A stretch of 64,000 nucleotides of DNA from Linanthus parryae (GCA_023055425.1 JALGPY010000010.1:16837363-16901362), one strand, 5' to 3'. Positions 34,317 through 45,899 are shown, counted from the first letter of the stretch. The notes: generated by a model not told the origin, from the sequence alone. Made by a program: numbers and translations.

Positions 34317-35963
34317 TGATAGAACCTTTTAGGAGATATCTATTACCTCCATTTTATCACATTATCATGAGAGATTTGAGCTTAAGGTCGGAGAATAAAG
34401 GTCGTTTTATCACTTGTTGCTATACATGTGCTATATTGTTAGTCCGGGCGTTTTCTATGCATATTTCATTGTTATTTATCAAATATAATCGCTTGGTATG
34501 TTTGGTCATGTGTTTTTGGCATGAACGGATGCTAATCGGTTGATAGGAAGCATGGAACGAACTTTGGAAACAACGGGAGCTCAAGTGGAGTCAAGAGAAG
34601 CCGAATTGGAGGAGCTTGGATGACCAGTCTGCACTATTTTGATCCTAGCTGGAGTTATACAAATAATTTTGGAGTGAGAATTGTGCCAAATGCATGTAGA
34701 CTCAGAGAGCTTTCCATCGATAGGTCACGGAGCTAAATTCCAGTTCGGACGAAAAAGATATGGCCTATTGAAGTCATGAGCAGATTTCAGGGGGCTATTT
34801 TGCAATTACTCAAGACTTCTGCGGGTTATGAAGGAAGGACGACCTAGGGACGAAATAAATCATCATTCACGCCTATGAAGAGCCACGAACAATGAGGAGA
34901 GCAAGGATACTCCATTGGGATCAACCTCAAGCAAGGGCAAGTGCCTGGATCGCGCCAATCTTCACGATTTCTAGCGTTTGATCTCTTCTTCCCTCTTTTA
35001 ATCAGTTGTATGGAGAAACTTTGTTGTGTTTCTACTATTTGTAGTAGCTAGGCATTTTTCTAGGCTTCTCTAGAGAGCCTAGGGTTTATGTAGACAATAT
35101 GTTTTCTGGATTTTATACTTGTCTCATGCTTTTGGAATTTGATCTATTGGACGAAGTTTGATTTAATGAAGTTGTTAATGAGTGTAGTCTATTGACACGA
35201 CTATATTAGGAATTGATATTCATGAACTTAGGGTTTATTCTTATATTGTAATATTTCTTAAAGTTAATTTAAGTTCTAGTAATTGTTCATATGCTATGCT
35301 TAATCCTTGGCAAGAATGGAGTAATTAACGGACTTGTTAATTAGCTATCGAGTGCGTGAGAGTGACTTGTAGACCTAGTTGTGATGAGATATGAACAACA
35401 ATCCTGTATCACTGAGACTGAGAAGAGAAGTGTGTAGGATTGGCCTTAGTGGGTAGATTCGGTAGGAGATAGTGAGGTGTTCGTGTGGTGGTGGTCTGAG
35501 AGAACATCATTCCGTGCACTGTCATTAGCCTATTAGAACGGACCGGTAGATGTAGGTGGACCGACAGGACACCAAGTAAACCGTGACGTAGAACGACATG
35601 AGACCGAGAGGAGATTGTCAGTACTATTACCCGGCTTAACTATAATAGGATTAACGCGTTACATAGCTAATGCGGAAATCGTCTACAGCCCTAGGTGATC
35701 TAGAGATTGCCTAGTTTCTCCATATTTGATTAATAAATAAAAAAACCCAAAAATATTAGTTTAGTTGTTATTTTATTTCAGTCACCTTTTTGAGGGTGAC
35801 AAATGTTTAAATCACAATTTCTTCCTCCTTGTACTATATTCTATGCTAATAACTAATTAAATAATCTCAAGCTTGTCCTTGTGGGATCGATAACTCAGGG
35901 TTGAAATACCACCCCTATATTAATTTACCGTGCACTTGCGCATACACGTAAGAATTCGTGTCA
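34317..35963 (+). repeat. Y 3' LTR
   Basis: 1647 bp, TGATAGAACCTTTTAGG to ...GTGTCA, matching 10817-12453. It ends where Z coding sequence resumes. Confidence 0.9.
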
Positions 35964-36849
35964 CAAATCTTTTACCATATGGAACATGCTAAGGCCATCA
36001 CCATTTTGATAAGTAGGAAGGTTGTTAACAATGAAATTCCAAGTAGGGATTCCAATGAAAATGAGGGAGAAGAAGAGTGTGAGAAGAGTGATCACCAAGA
36101 GAGAGCTGTTGACTCACAAGATTCAAAGAGGAGTCTTGACAAGGAAAAACAAGTAGTGGAAGAAAGTAAGGTTCCTCCACCATTTCCCCAAATACTATTA
36201 GCCTCTACCAAGAAGGCTAGGAACCAAGATATCCTTGAGACATTCCTAAATGTCAAGATAACATCCCTCTCTTGGATGCTATAAAGCAAACTCTGGCTTA
36301 TGCCAAGTTTCTCAAGGATCTTTGCACTTTCAAGAGAACTCTTCAAGTGAGAAAGAAGGCTTTTCTCACCGAGCAAGTGAGCTTAATTCTCCAAAATAAT
36401 CTCCCTCCCAAGTATAAATATCCCGGTTCACCTACTATCGCTTGCACCATTTGAGATCATAAAATTCATAATTCTTTGTTAGATTTGGGTGCAAATGTAA
36501 AACCTTCTTCCATACTTGGTGTATGAGAAGTTGGGGCCGGGTGAGTTGAAACCCACAAGAATGACTCTTTATTGGGCGGATAGGTCCACTAGAGTCTCTA
36601 GAGGTATCATTGAGGATGTGTTGGTTCAAGTGAATGAATGTTACTATCCGGTGGATTTTATAGTTTTAGACACCTCTCCTTTGGATAGTGGCACATCATC
36701 CATTCCTATTATTCTAGGAAGACCATTTCTTCCTACATCTAATGCAATAATAAATTGTAGGAGTGGTATGACGAATATTACATTTGGGAACATGACGTTA
36801 AAACTTTTTTAATGCATGTATTCACCCAAGCTCACAAGATGATGATGAT
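35964..36849 (+). pseudogene. Z gag C-terminus and protease (broken)
   Basis: It resumes the Z polyprotein after Y with 'HAKAITILISRKVVNNE', an acidic stretch, and 'VPPPFPQILL'. A frameshift near 36270 leads to 'AIKQTLAYAKFLKDLC' and 'QNNLPPKYKYPG', with a stop at about 36452. The protease active site is in the form DLGA (about 36483-36495, context LLDLGANV). A further frameshift follows, then 'PTRMTLYWADRSTR', 'GIIEDVLVQV' and 'IPIILGRPFLPTSNAIINCRSG' up to 36812. Not functional. Confidence 0.88.
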
Positions 36850-38005
36850 GTGTGTCAAGTGAGTTGGGTAGAATCATGTGTTGAAGATGTTTATACTCTA
36901 GATACATGTTCCAAAGATGCAAGAGAGCTTACTTTAGAAGAATTGGAATTTTTTTATGATGATAACACTCCCCTTTCATATCTTCGTATGGAAGAAGAAT
37001 TTGACTTTGATGAAGGGGAGAGACTCTTTGGGCAACTTGACCAATTCATTGAGTCCACTCATGAGCATTCTAGTGTTGATAGTGAGTTGCATGGGAGTGA
37101 GGTGATACCTCCCATTGTGAGGGAACCACCAATTTTTGAGTTGAAACCCCTTCCTTTGGGTTTTAAATATGCATTTTTTGGGGTTAATGATACTTATCCT
37201 ATTATCATATCATCTTCGCTTAATGTTGAGCAAGAAAAGAGGTTGCTTGAAGTTTTGAAGGACTACAAGGATGCCACAGGATGGTCCATTGAGGATATTA
37301 GAGGCATTAGTCGTTCCATTTCGACACATAGAATTAATTTAGAGGAAAATGCCACAACTTAAAGGGAGCCTCAAATGAGATTAAACCCTCACATGCAAGA
37401 AGTTGTGAGAGTAGAGGTGCTCAAGTTGTTAGATGCGGGTATGGTTTACCCCATCTCGGATAGTAAATGGGTAACTCCTACCCAAGTGGTCCATAAAAAA
37501 TCGGGGGTCACCGTTGTTGAAAATGAGAAGGGTGAGCTTGTGACCACTAGAGTTCCTACTAAGTGGCGGATGTGCATTGATTATAGAAAATTAAATGTCG
37601 TCACTAGGAAGGATAACGTTTACCTTCCATTCATAGACCAAATGTTAGAAAGGTTAGTCGGGCATGATTTTTATTGTTTTTTAGATGGCTACTCGGGTAA
37701 TATTCAAATTGCCATAGATCCAATGGACCAAGAGAAAACCACTTTCACTTGTCCATTTGGAACATTTTCCTATAGGAGGATGCATTTTTGTTTGTGTAAT
37801 GTCCCTGCTACCTTTCAACGTTGCATGTTAAGCATATCTTTGGACATGGTAGAAAAATGCATGGAAGTTTTTAGGAAGAATTTTTCGTTGCATACTCATT
37901 TGATACTTGACTTTGAAATCTTGAGATGGTTTTGAGAAGATGTGAAGAAAATAATTTAGTCTTGAATTGGGAAAAATGCCACTTTTTGATTAGGTAAGGA
38001 ATGTT
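36850..38005 (+). pseudogene. Z reverse transcriptase with destroyed catalytic box
   Basis: The linker frame (36850-37362) contains 'FELKPLPLGFKYAFFG' and 'EVLKDYKDATGWSIEDIRGI', typical of Athila RT approaches, then a stop. RT proper (37375-37935) has 'CIDYRKLN', 'FLDGYSGNIQIAI' (first catalytic Asp kept) and 'TTFTCPFGTFSYRRM'. The catalytic segment at 37870-37881 reads FRKN where gypsy RTs have an aromatic residue, one variable residue and two Asp. Both metal-binding Asp are therefore gone. A frameshift follows at once. Confidence 0.9.
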
Positions 38006-39215
38006 TTGGGTCATGTTATTTCCTCTCATAATATTGGTGTCGACAAGGCTAAAGTAGATGTGATTTCTAATCTTCCACCTCCTAAATGTGTTAAGGATGT
38101 TAGATCTTTTCTAGGTCATGCGGGATTTTATAGGAGTTTTATCAAGGACTTTAGCTCACTTGCTAAGCCTTTAATCAATCTCCTTCAAAAGGAAAATTCA
38201 TTTGAGTGGTCTGGTGCATGCCAAGAGGCCTTTGAAAATTTAAAGGATTTATTGGTAACGGCCCCTATCATGCAACCACCCAAATGGACACTTCCTTTTG
38301 AAATCATGTGTGATGCTAGTGACCATGCTGTTGGTGCCGTTTTGGGTCAAAGAGGTGAAGATAAGAAACAACATGTTATCTACTATGCAAGTAAAACTTT
38401 GAATGATGCTCAATTAAATTATTCCACTACGAAAAAAGAGCTTTTGGCCATGGTATTTTCTATTGAAAAATTTATGCCATACTTTCTTGGTTCAGAAGTG
38501 CTTGTCTACACCGACCATGTATCCTTGATATACCTTTTCACAATGAAAGATTTCAAACATCGTTTGATCCATTGGGTACTTTTGCTTCAAGAGTTTGATA
38601 TTGAAATCAAGGATAAACGAGGTGTGAAAAATGTTGTGGCGGATCCCTTGTCTAGGATTGACATTCCTAAGCCAAAAATCTCCTTGCCTATTCTTGATAC
38701 TTTTCCGGACGAACATCTCTTTGCCCTTTTAAATGTTCCTTGGTTTGCCGATATTGCTAATTATCTTGCTTGTGGTATTTTTCCGGAAAATTTAAAAGGG
38801 CAAGAGAAGTTTATATTTGTAAGAGAATGCCGGGATTTCTTTTGGGATGACCCTTACTTGTTTAAATATTTCCCGGATCAAATTGTTAGAAGGTGCATCC
38901 CGAGTAAAGAGTTTCATAGTGTTCTTTCATTTTTCCATGAGTATACTTGTGGAAGTCATTTTTCGGTTAGATAAAACGCATCCAAGATTTTGCAAAGTGG
39001 TTTATATTGGTCTACTCTTTTAGTGCTGCATTTCATTTTTTCAAAGCATGTGATAGGTGCCAAAGGATGGGAGGAAATATTGGGAAGAGAAATATGATGC
39101 CGTTTAACCCCATTCTAGTTATTAAAATATTTGATTGTTGGGGTATTGACTTTATGGGTCCATTCTCATCACCCTTTGGCAACCTATATATACTCTTGGT
39201 GGTGGATTATGTGTC
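38006..39215 (+). pseudogene. Z RNase H and start of integrase (truncated)
   Basis: One long frame (38006-38974, 322 codons) covers the RT thumb/connection ('[19 protein letters not shown]'). It continues through RNase H ([41 protein letters not shown]) and the start of the integrase zinc-binding domain (HEYTCGSHF). After a stop the zinc-binding CDRCQRMG (about 39049) and the first catalytic Asp region (GIDFMGPF, about 39145) follow. The sequence breaks off at VVDYVS, 39215, where a V LTR begins. Confidence 0.9.
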
Positions 39216-39448
39216 AGTAGAGTTTAGTAATTAATCGGAGAGCTCACTTTTGATATCAAATATTTTGTTAGTTTGTGTGTCCAGTTTGGAACCAGTCATG
39301 AACGTTGTAAACTTTTATCGTAATGAATCAGTAGTAGGATGTTTTGTTTCACTTGTTTGTTGTTACCACTCCTTGTACGAAAGGGTAAACTCCCTGTACG
39401 GAGGGCACCAACCGGTTTCCGGCTCCTCTGGAAATCGGGGGTGTTACA
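39215..39448 (+). repeat. V LTR copy 1, last 234 bases only
   Basis: Matches 45055-45287 (the end of V LTR copy 2) and ends in GGGGGTGTTACA at 39448. The left 3.3 kb of this LTR is missing, joined directly to Z integrase. No target duplication can be seen, so this is a deletion junction. Confidence 0.88.
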
Positions 39449-39512
39449 GTTGGTATCAGAGCAGTGACATCCAGTCGTTACAGTTGATATCAGAGCAGTG
39501 ACATCTAGTAGG
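39445..39512 (+). promoter_or_regulatory. V primer-binding site, duplicated in tandem
   Basis: TGGTATCAGAGC (tRNA-Met type) at 39451-39462 lies two bases after the LTR. A 34-base unit spanning the LTR end and primer site (39445-39478) is repeated at 39479-39512. The second copy reads TGATATCAGAGC. The other V copy (45290-45301) has a single site. Confidence 0.88.
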
Positions 39513-40076
39513 ATTGTAGGGAGAAAACATTTAAAAGTAAGATTTTTGAAAATAATTAAAGCTAATTTTGAACTCAAAGTTGAAATCGGTAGGGCAAGAC
39601 AAACTGAAAAGTAAAATCTGAATAAGCTGGGGATTTTGGGTTCTGCCTCTTGTTTTATCCTCGCATGCCTACCTGATATATGCTACATGTCTTTGTTAAC
39701 TATTCATTTCAACCCCCAATGCTTCTTACTTGTTAGAAGGACCAGTGGCTGACTAGTGTATTTCCCGCCCACCCTCATCCTTGGTTTTGAAACACTATAT
39801 CCTACGCTTATGTGTGTTCTTTCTTACATGACTTAAGAATGTCTCGCTTTGTGCTAATTTATGATTTTTCAATCGCACTTCTCTATATGCTTCGTTATTT
39901 AAGAGAATTATATTCTCAAGCTCCCTAAATTGCAACGAGTCTCTTATATGATTTGCCATTGTGTGCGTATTTGTACGATGTCCTCTTGCACTGTTAGAAC
40001 TGTGTTTGTGCGTAATGTCCATACCTATTTGCATACCCTCTGAATCGCGTAATCGATAAGAAATCGTATAGGGCAT
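39513..40076 (+). other. V leader, copy 1
   Basis: Non-coding leader between primer site and gag, closely matching 45312-45900. The minus-strand frames here are shadows. Confidence 0.75.
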
Positions 40077-41519
40077 ATGAACAATAGGCAACACCGCATT
40101 GCCACGAGAAGCAACACGTCTACCCAAATGGAAGGAGTTGAAGAATTGCACCCACAGGTGACTCAATTGATCGCTCAGATGGGTAAGTTTATTCAGGCTG
40201 TGCACAACAACCAGGGCAATCCAAACAACACTGTTGCCAATGAACAGGAACCAGAGTGGTCTAAGAAGATAGGTCAGAGGAACCCAAGCAACTTTTACGG
40301 AAAGAGGATCCAGTGCTGCTCGAAAACTAGATCAGGGACTTCGATAAAATCTTCCATGAAATGGAATGTCCCGAAGCCCGCAAATTCAATGAGGCGGCTT
40401 TCTATTTCAAGGACAAGGCCGATAACTGGTGGACAGCTAATCGAGCAGGCTCGTAGCTCAAGACGGCTTTAACTGGGAAGCAATGAAGGCTGCTATGAGA
40501 GCAAACTTCTATCCAGATCACGTCAAGGAACAGAAGTATAATCAATTCATCGCGTTGAAGCAAGGAAATGACTCCGTGACGGACTAATATGACAAGTTTG
40601 TGGAGTTAGCTCGATTTTTAGAAGACACAATGCCTACTGAAGGACGCATGGTCACTCGCTTCATAGCAGGTTAGAAGCTCGATGTTCAGAGGATCATGCT
40701 CACAAGGGGCTATGAAACCTTGTCAGAAGCCTATGGGATAGCAGCAAATATCTAGAGAGTCGATCAGGCACTAAGTCAACATCTCAGAAAGAGAAAGGCG
40801 GAAGGTTTAGAGGCTAGAAGCTATGACCATGGAAGAAACAACAACGAGGAAACAAAGAAGTACTTTAGGTTCGGCATTGGTGGAGGAAGTGAGAACTTTA
40901 AACCCAGGAATGTTGGCGAACAACACAATCAGGCAGCATGGCCTACCCGCCACTTTTATGGAAGATATGCAACGTGGACCACCCAGGAGTTAATTGTGAT
41001 GGTAGTAAGGTGACATGCAACTATTGTGGTATATTGGGCCACAAGAAGTACAAATGCGACAAAGTGAAGGCAGCAGAGATATAAGGCAATAATGGAGGTA
41101 ATAACCAAGGGGTTGCGCAGAAAAACTATATGGGAAATGGACGGAACCACCAAGGGAATCAGCAGAAAAAAATTGGGAATGGATCTCAGCTGAATAGCCT
41201 GAATAAGGAAAATTAGTTCTGCAACAATAACAACAGGAACGGCGTTGCTGGTCAGCAGGGAAACAACTACAACGTAAATGGGAATGGGAATGAAGCGCAT
41301 AACAGGAATGTGACCGTCAACGACAACCATGGATCTGGCAGCAATGGAAACGGAAACGGAAGGAATGCAGCTCAAGGCAATATCAAGAGGACAGATGGTC
41401 AAATCTTTATGATGAACCAAGTAGGGGATGAAGCGGAATACAACATGGGGACATGTATGCTTTCTGTCTACTATCACCCTACTTTTCCTTTCGTATTAGA
41501 AACCCATCGAGACTCTTAG
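40077..41519 (+). pseudogene. V gag, copy 1 (broken)
   Basis: Ty3/gypsy gag of Tekay-like type. The start region (40077) leads to 'ELHPQVTQLIAQMG', then a frameshift near 40300. The capsid core carries 'FYFKDKADNWWTANRA', 'NWEAMKAAMRANFYPDH' and 'YDKFVELARF'. There are several stops (40586, 40673, 40754). The nucleocapsid has HPGVNCDGSKVTC and a full CCHC knuckle CNYCGILGHKKYKC at about 41010-41055. An Asn/Gly-rich tail follows. The frame ends at 41519 right where protease would begin, and no protease, RT, RNase H or integrase follows before the LTR. Confidence 0.88.
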
Positions 41520-41707
41520 AAATTCTTTCAAGCTTCGAGGACGAAGCTCACTCTTAAGTGGGGGAAGATGTACCGACTCTATTTTGTCTGTGCATTCATT
41601 TACCTGTTAATTATCTCCTTGTCTAACTGTGACTTCCAATAGAGACCTCTAAGTTATAGTATTGTGCTCAAGCTTCGAAGACGAAGCTTAGTCCAAGGAG
41701 GGAACGA
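41520..41707 (+). promoter_or_regulatory. V double polypurine tract with hairpins, copy 1
   Basis: A module 'agcttcg-agga-cgaagct' hairpin plus purine tract occurs twice: about 41530-41568 (tract gtgggggaaga) and about 41670-41707 (tract ggagggaacga, hairpin slightly altered). Only the second abuts the LTR. The first is followed by TGTACCGACTC, resembling an LTR start. Confidence 0.75.
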
Positions 41708-44010
41708 TGTAATAACCCGAATTCTGACCTAGGGGTATTTTAGTAATTCAGCATAGCGTATTTATTACTTGAGAACGAGAGAAGGTGTTTTGATATTAGT
41801 GTTAGTCACAATAAGACGCTATAGATATTATGTATGATTTGACTTCGTAGTGATCAACTATTTGTTCGTTTGTAATTATTTTGATAAGCTACATTATTGT
41901 TATAATGTAGTTTTAAAGAAATTTCTTTTATTTTGAATAATAAGTTAATAATAAAATTTAATTAATCGTTTAGTTAATTTTAAGTAAAATAAAATGTCTT
42001 GTTGTTTTACTCAAAACCGAATTTGAATTTCTTGTAAAAATATCAGTCGAACATAAGTTTATTGGTCAAATTCATTTTTATCAGCTGAATAACTTTAAGC
42101 AGTCAAAAATCATTATGTCCGTAAACGTTCCGTTTTTATCAGTCATATTCCATTATAGTAGTCAAATTTCTTTTATCAGTCTAATTTACTTTTACCAGTT
42201 AAATTTATATTTATCTCTCAGAATTATTTTTATCTGTCAAGTTTTCATTCTTCAGTCAAAAACCGTGTTATTTATTTGTTATGTTATTAGTTGTTTATTG
42301 CGTGTGAACTTTCGTCGGGTCTAAAATTAACGTCGCGTTTTAATTATTCGTTATGTTTTTAGTCACTTTTGGCGTATCGAACCACCGCGTAGTTTGGTGA
42401 CCCAGCCACACCCAATCTTTTTCTCTCTCCCATCACATCTCTATTTTTCTTTTCTTTTTTTTTCTTCCTCTGCTGTGTTCTGCTTCAGCCACCGACCAGC
42501 AGCACCTTCACCTCCGTACCTCCTCTCTGCGACAACCACGCTTGGCGTGTCTTTCTCTCCAACTACACCTAGTCTACCTCCTTCTCTCAAATCACCATCA
42601 ATATGAACTCTTGCCCTCCTCATTTCTACTGCTCTTCTCTTCTTAATCATCTTCATCCTCTTCTCCTTCACCTCCAAACCTCTGCTCTGTTTTTGCCGAG
42701 ACACCCAACAATCACCATCACCAAACACCACCGCCATCACCACCTCCTTCACCTCCACCTCTGCTCAACCTCTCCGTCTCTCATCTCTATCACCCTCTCT
42801 CCCTTCTCTGGTTTACCAAACCCAACAGAACCACCCCGTACACCACCACGACCACCGAACATCACCACCGACAAAACCACCATCACCGCCATCTCCTCCA
42901 ACACCCCGAGCCTCTTCTCTAGCTCTATTCCCTCTCTCTCCCTCTCGTTGACTTGGCCTGAAGCAGCAGCCAGCAGCTGCAACAACCGAAGCACTCAAAA
43001 CGGCCGCCACCTCCATTTCCGGCGGCCATTAATGTTCGACCTGAGCTTTTCACCAGACGAACCCAGCGACACCCAGCACGTTTCGACGCTCTCTCCGCGT
43101 TCCGAGCACCTGAGGAGCCTCCAAGTCAAGCCGTAAGGCAGCCAGAGACTCCCCGTCGAACGCCGCGAACCCACCGACCGGAACTCAACCCAGTCCGTTT
43201 CTTCGCCGTTTTTCTTCGTTCTTGGTGTGAGTATGCTCTAAATCTCGTCCTCGTTGTTTCCTGATAGTCAAAATCATATTTGTATATCTTGAATCTGCGT
43301 TTGGATCGAGTTCGGTAGAAGAGAAAACTTTGTTTGCCGTGGATGTAAGCTTGGGGGGTCATTTTGTCTTTTACAGAAACTTTAGGGGGCTGTTTGCATC
43401 TTATAAAACTCTACGGGAGTTTTTTGTATCTACAAGTTAAAGTTTCATTAAATATTTAATTTAAAGTTAATTACCTTTTTATATTATGAAAATAATTGTA
43501 TAATTTGGAATTAAAAACTTGAGAAAGAGTATTCTGTTAATTTGACAAGATTAAAATTAGATTGTTAATTATTTATAATAGGTTTTTCAAAAGAGTTAGT
43601 TTTTTTAATTATTATTTTTATTAATGTAAAGTAAATTAGTTTTGAACAAAATCGTAGTGGTGAAATATTAAGAAATTTATTCTTCAATTAGGAATATCAC
43701 TTTTGAAATTATAAGTACTACTTTTAAATTGAAATTCTAATTTTTGTATAAATTTTAAATATCATACTTAGAGTATTATATAGTTTTGTCTCCGTAAAAA
43801 TTTATTACTTATCGTTTGAATTTCCTTAAAACCGTTTACGGGTTTATAACTACCTTCGGGGAATCCGATTTGAGCTGTCGCTCATCGTCGTACGTTTTTC
43901 GATCGAACTTGTGTGTGATTAGGACTATCTGTGTTTGTTTGTAGAGCCCGACTTCGTAGCACCAGGCATTGTGTACCAGTAGTGCGACTTGCGTATCTTC
44001 GGCTCTCACG

Positions 44011-44994
44011 TTGAGTTTTCATGCTTAGTCTCGTGAGCTTATCTTCTTTCGTGTCAAAACGTGATTTAGGTCTTGTCTCAAAATATATTCTTAGTTTTGC
44101 GTGCCAATTCCTTTCATGTGATATACTTGTTTTATTTGAAAATAATTGACGCACCTTATTTCGATTTTTCTAAACAGGTCGTACTTTCTTTTAAATCGTC
44201 ACTTTACTACTCGTCTTCAAATCGAAAAACTCGTTGTTCAAACTCTCACTGTCAGAATTCATTAACAACATAAAGTGAAAGATCGCATGTACTGGAACCA
44301 TTTGGTTGTTACTTGGAATCCCCTTAGTTGGTTTTAATTTTTCTCTCAGATGGCACGACTCTTCGCCTAGTATAGTTTATTATTGTAGTGGGGGCGGGAA
44401 AGGTTTTCCATAACGCCAGGCACAGAGGAAAGGTTTTCTCTCCTCTTGTCGTCCTACATCGGGAAAAGTTTTCCCAAATTGTGACGTAGTTTATTATTAT
44501 AGTGGGGGCGGGGAAGGTTTTCCATAAAGCCAGGCACGGAGGAAAGGTTTTCTCTTTCGTTGTCGTCCTACGCTGGAAGGTTTCCCCGGGAAAGGTTTTC
44601 CCAGTTCTTGATCTAGATATCCGATCTGAGATGATATACTTCACCCTGGTCTGCCCTGGTTACTGCGACTTAATAATATGACTCGTTCCATTTTCTGTTT
44701 GGAAAGGCACGGAAATATTGATAAACGAATTGGCAACTAGTATAACTTTCGGTTCGAAAATAGTACTTTTGAGAACTCTGATAATCGTCACTCCTACTCG
44801 TACTTATATTTCTGAGAACAGTTCAAGTCTTTATTTGATGTTTATACTAACACTCCGCTACTGTTTAAACTATGTCAAACGTAAACTCTGTAACCTTTCT
44901 TAGCCACTATGTTTTACATACTAAGTTGTTTATTCACTCAGTTTTTACTGATACTCGAAAAACTGTGTCCTTGTTTCTTATAAATTCCCCGCAG
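44011..44994 (+). other. Intron-like segment in V LTR copy 2
   Basis: Positional match to the donor/acceptor blocks of U and S LTRs. The acceptor 'ttcttataaattccccgcag' ends at 44994. The donor position reads TTGAGT here but GTGAGT in copy 3 (63788-63793), so copy 2 has probably lost it. Confidence 0.4.
44373..44604 (+). repeat. 114-bp tandem repeat, two units, in V LTR
   Basis: Units 44373-44486 and 44487-~44604, starting 'tagtttattatt(g/a)tagtgggggcggg'. Each contains 'aaggttttcc' twice or more and 'ggaaaggttttc' elements. Confidence 0.85.
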
Positions 44995-45289
44995 GTTTAT
45001 GAATGGTTGCTTGGGGTAACGCGCTGGGATCACGAACACGTTCTCTCATGCAAACAGTAGAGTTCAGTAATTAATCGGAGAGCTCACTTTTGATGTAAAA
45101 TATTTTGTTAGACTGTGTGTCCAGTTTGGAACCAGTCACGAACGTTGTAAACTTTTATCGTAATGAATCAGTATTTGGATGTTTTGTTTCACTTGTTTGT
45201 TGTTACCACTCCTTGTACGAAAGGGTAAAATCCCTGTACGGAGGGTACAACCAGTTTCCGGCTCCTCGGGAAATCGGGGGTGTTACAGT

Positions 45290-45301
45290 TGGTATCAGAG
45301 C
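45290..45301 (+). promoter_or_regulatory. V primer-binding site, copy 2 (tRNA-Met type)
   Basis: TGGTATCAGAGC, two bases after the LTR end at 45287. Confidence 0.93.
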
Positions 45302-45899
45302 AGTGACATCCAGTAGGACTGTAGGGAGAAAACATTTAAAACTAAGATTTTTGAAAATCATTCAAGCTAATTTTGAACTCAAAGTGGAAATCGGTAGGGC
45401 AAGACAAACTGAAAAGTAAAATCTGAATAAGCTGGGGATTTTGGGAGTCTGCCTCTTGTTTTATCCTCGCATGCCTACCTGATATATGCTACATGTCTTT
45501 GTTTACTATTCATTTCAAGCCCCAATGCTCCTTACTTGTTAGAAGGACCAGTGGCTGACTAAAGTATTTCCCGCCCGCCCTCATCCCTGGTTTTGAAACA
45601 CTATATCCTACGCTTATGTGTGTTCTTTCTTACATGACTTAAGGATGTTTTACTTTGCTTTGTGCTAATTTATGATTTTTCAATCGCACTTCGCTATATG
45701 CTTCGTTATTTGTGAGAATTATATTCTCAAGTTCCCAAAATTGCAACGAGTCTCTTATATGATTTGCCATTGTGTGCGTATTTGTACGATGTCCTCTTGC
45801 ACTGTTAGAACCGTTTTTGTGCGCAATGTCCATACCTTTTTGCGTACCCTCCGAATCACGTAATCGATAAGAAATCGTATAGGGCATACGATCGATAGG
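45302..45899 (+). other. V leader, copy 2
   Basis: Non-coding, matching the copy 1 leader. No gene seen. Confidence 0.75.

Larger units (their letters stand above)
10817..35963 (+). mobile_element. Y: non-coding gypsy derivative (LARD-like), split by copia X
   Basis: Two LTRs (10817-12453 and 34317-35963) flank an internal region of about 2.07 kb (12454-14144 plus 33938-34316) with no recognisable protein domain. It has a tRNA-Asp-type primer-binding site next to the 5' LTR and a 'ggggaatt' purine tract next to the 3' LTR. It is inserted in Z gag-pol. The flanks catag/caaat match at only 3 of 5 positions, so the target duplication is weak. Y is the same family as Y' (23815-32255). In Y the ~3.2 kb gag-protease block is missing precisely after the primer-binding site. 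Confidence 0.85.
8448..39215 (+). mobile_element. Z: Athila-like Ty3/gypsy element, host of the nested tower
   Basis: Z consists of 8448-10816 and 35964-39215 on the plus strand: LTR remnant, gag, protease, RT, RNase H and the start of integrase. The two parts read as one polyprotein once the Y insertion (10817-35963) is left out. It is Athila-like by its gag, by a DLGA-type protease active site, and by domain order. It lies inside copia W gag on the left. On the right it ends at 39215 within integrase, where a V LTR fragment begins, so its 3' LTR is lost. The left boundary is placed where recognisable copia gag stops; no target duplication can be checked. Confidence 0.75.
41708..45287 (+). 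repeat. V LTR copy 2 (complete)
   Basis: 3580 bp, TGTAATAACCCGAATTC to GGGTGTTACA, followed by a primer site. It serves as 3' LTR for copy 1 and 5' LTR for copy 2. It contains a CT/CCACC-rich block (42400-43140), whose proline/histidine-rich frames on both strands are not credible genes. It also contains a 114-bp tandem repeat (44373) and an intron-like module near its 3' end. Confidence 0.92.

Noticed and set aside
10817..35963. Clear target duplication for Y
   Set aside because: The flanks catag and caaat agree at only three of five bases, so none is claimed.
39451..39462. Possible tRNA gene fragment
   Set aside because: TGGTATCAGAGC is only the complement of a tRNA 3' end and directly follows an LTR, so it is a primer-binding site.
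42394..43136. Histidine/proline-rich frames in V LTR (also 62274-63043)
   Set aside because: Low-complexity pyrimidine-rich DNA is open in several frames on both strands and is not conserved as one frame between LTR copies.
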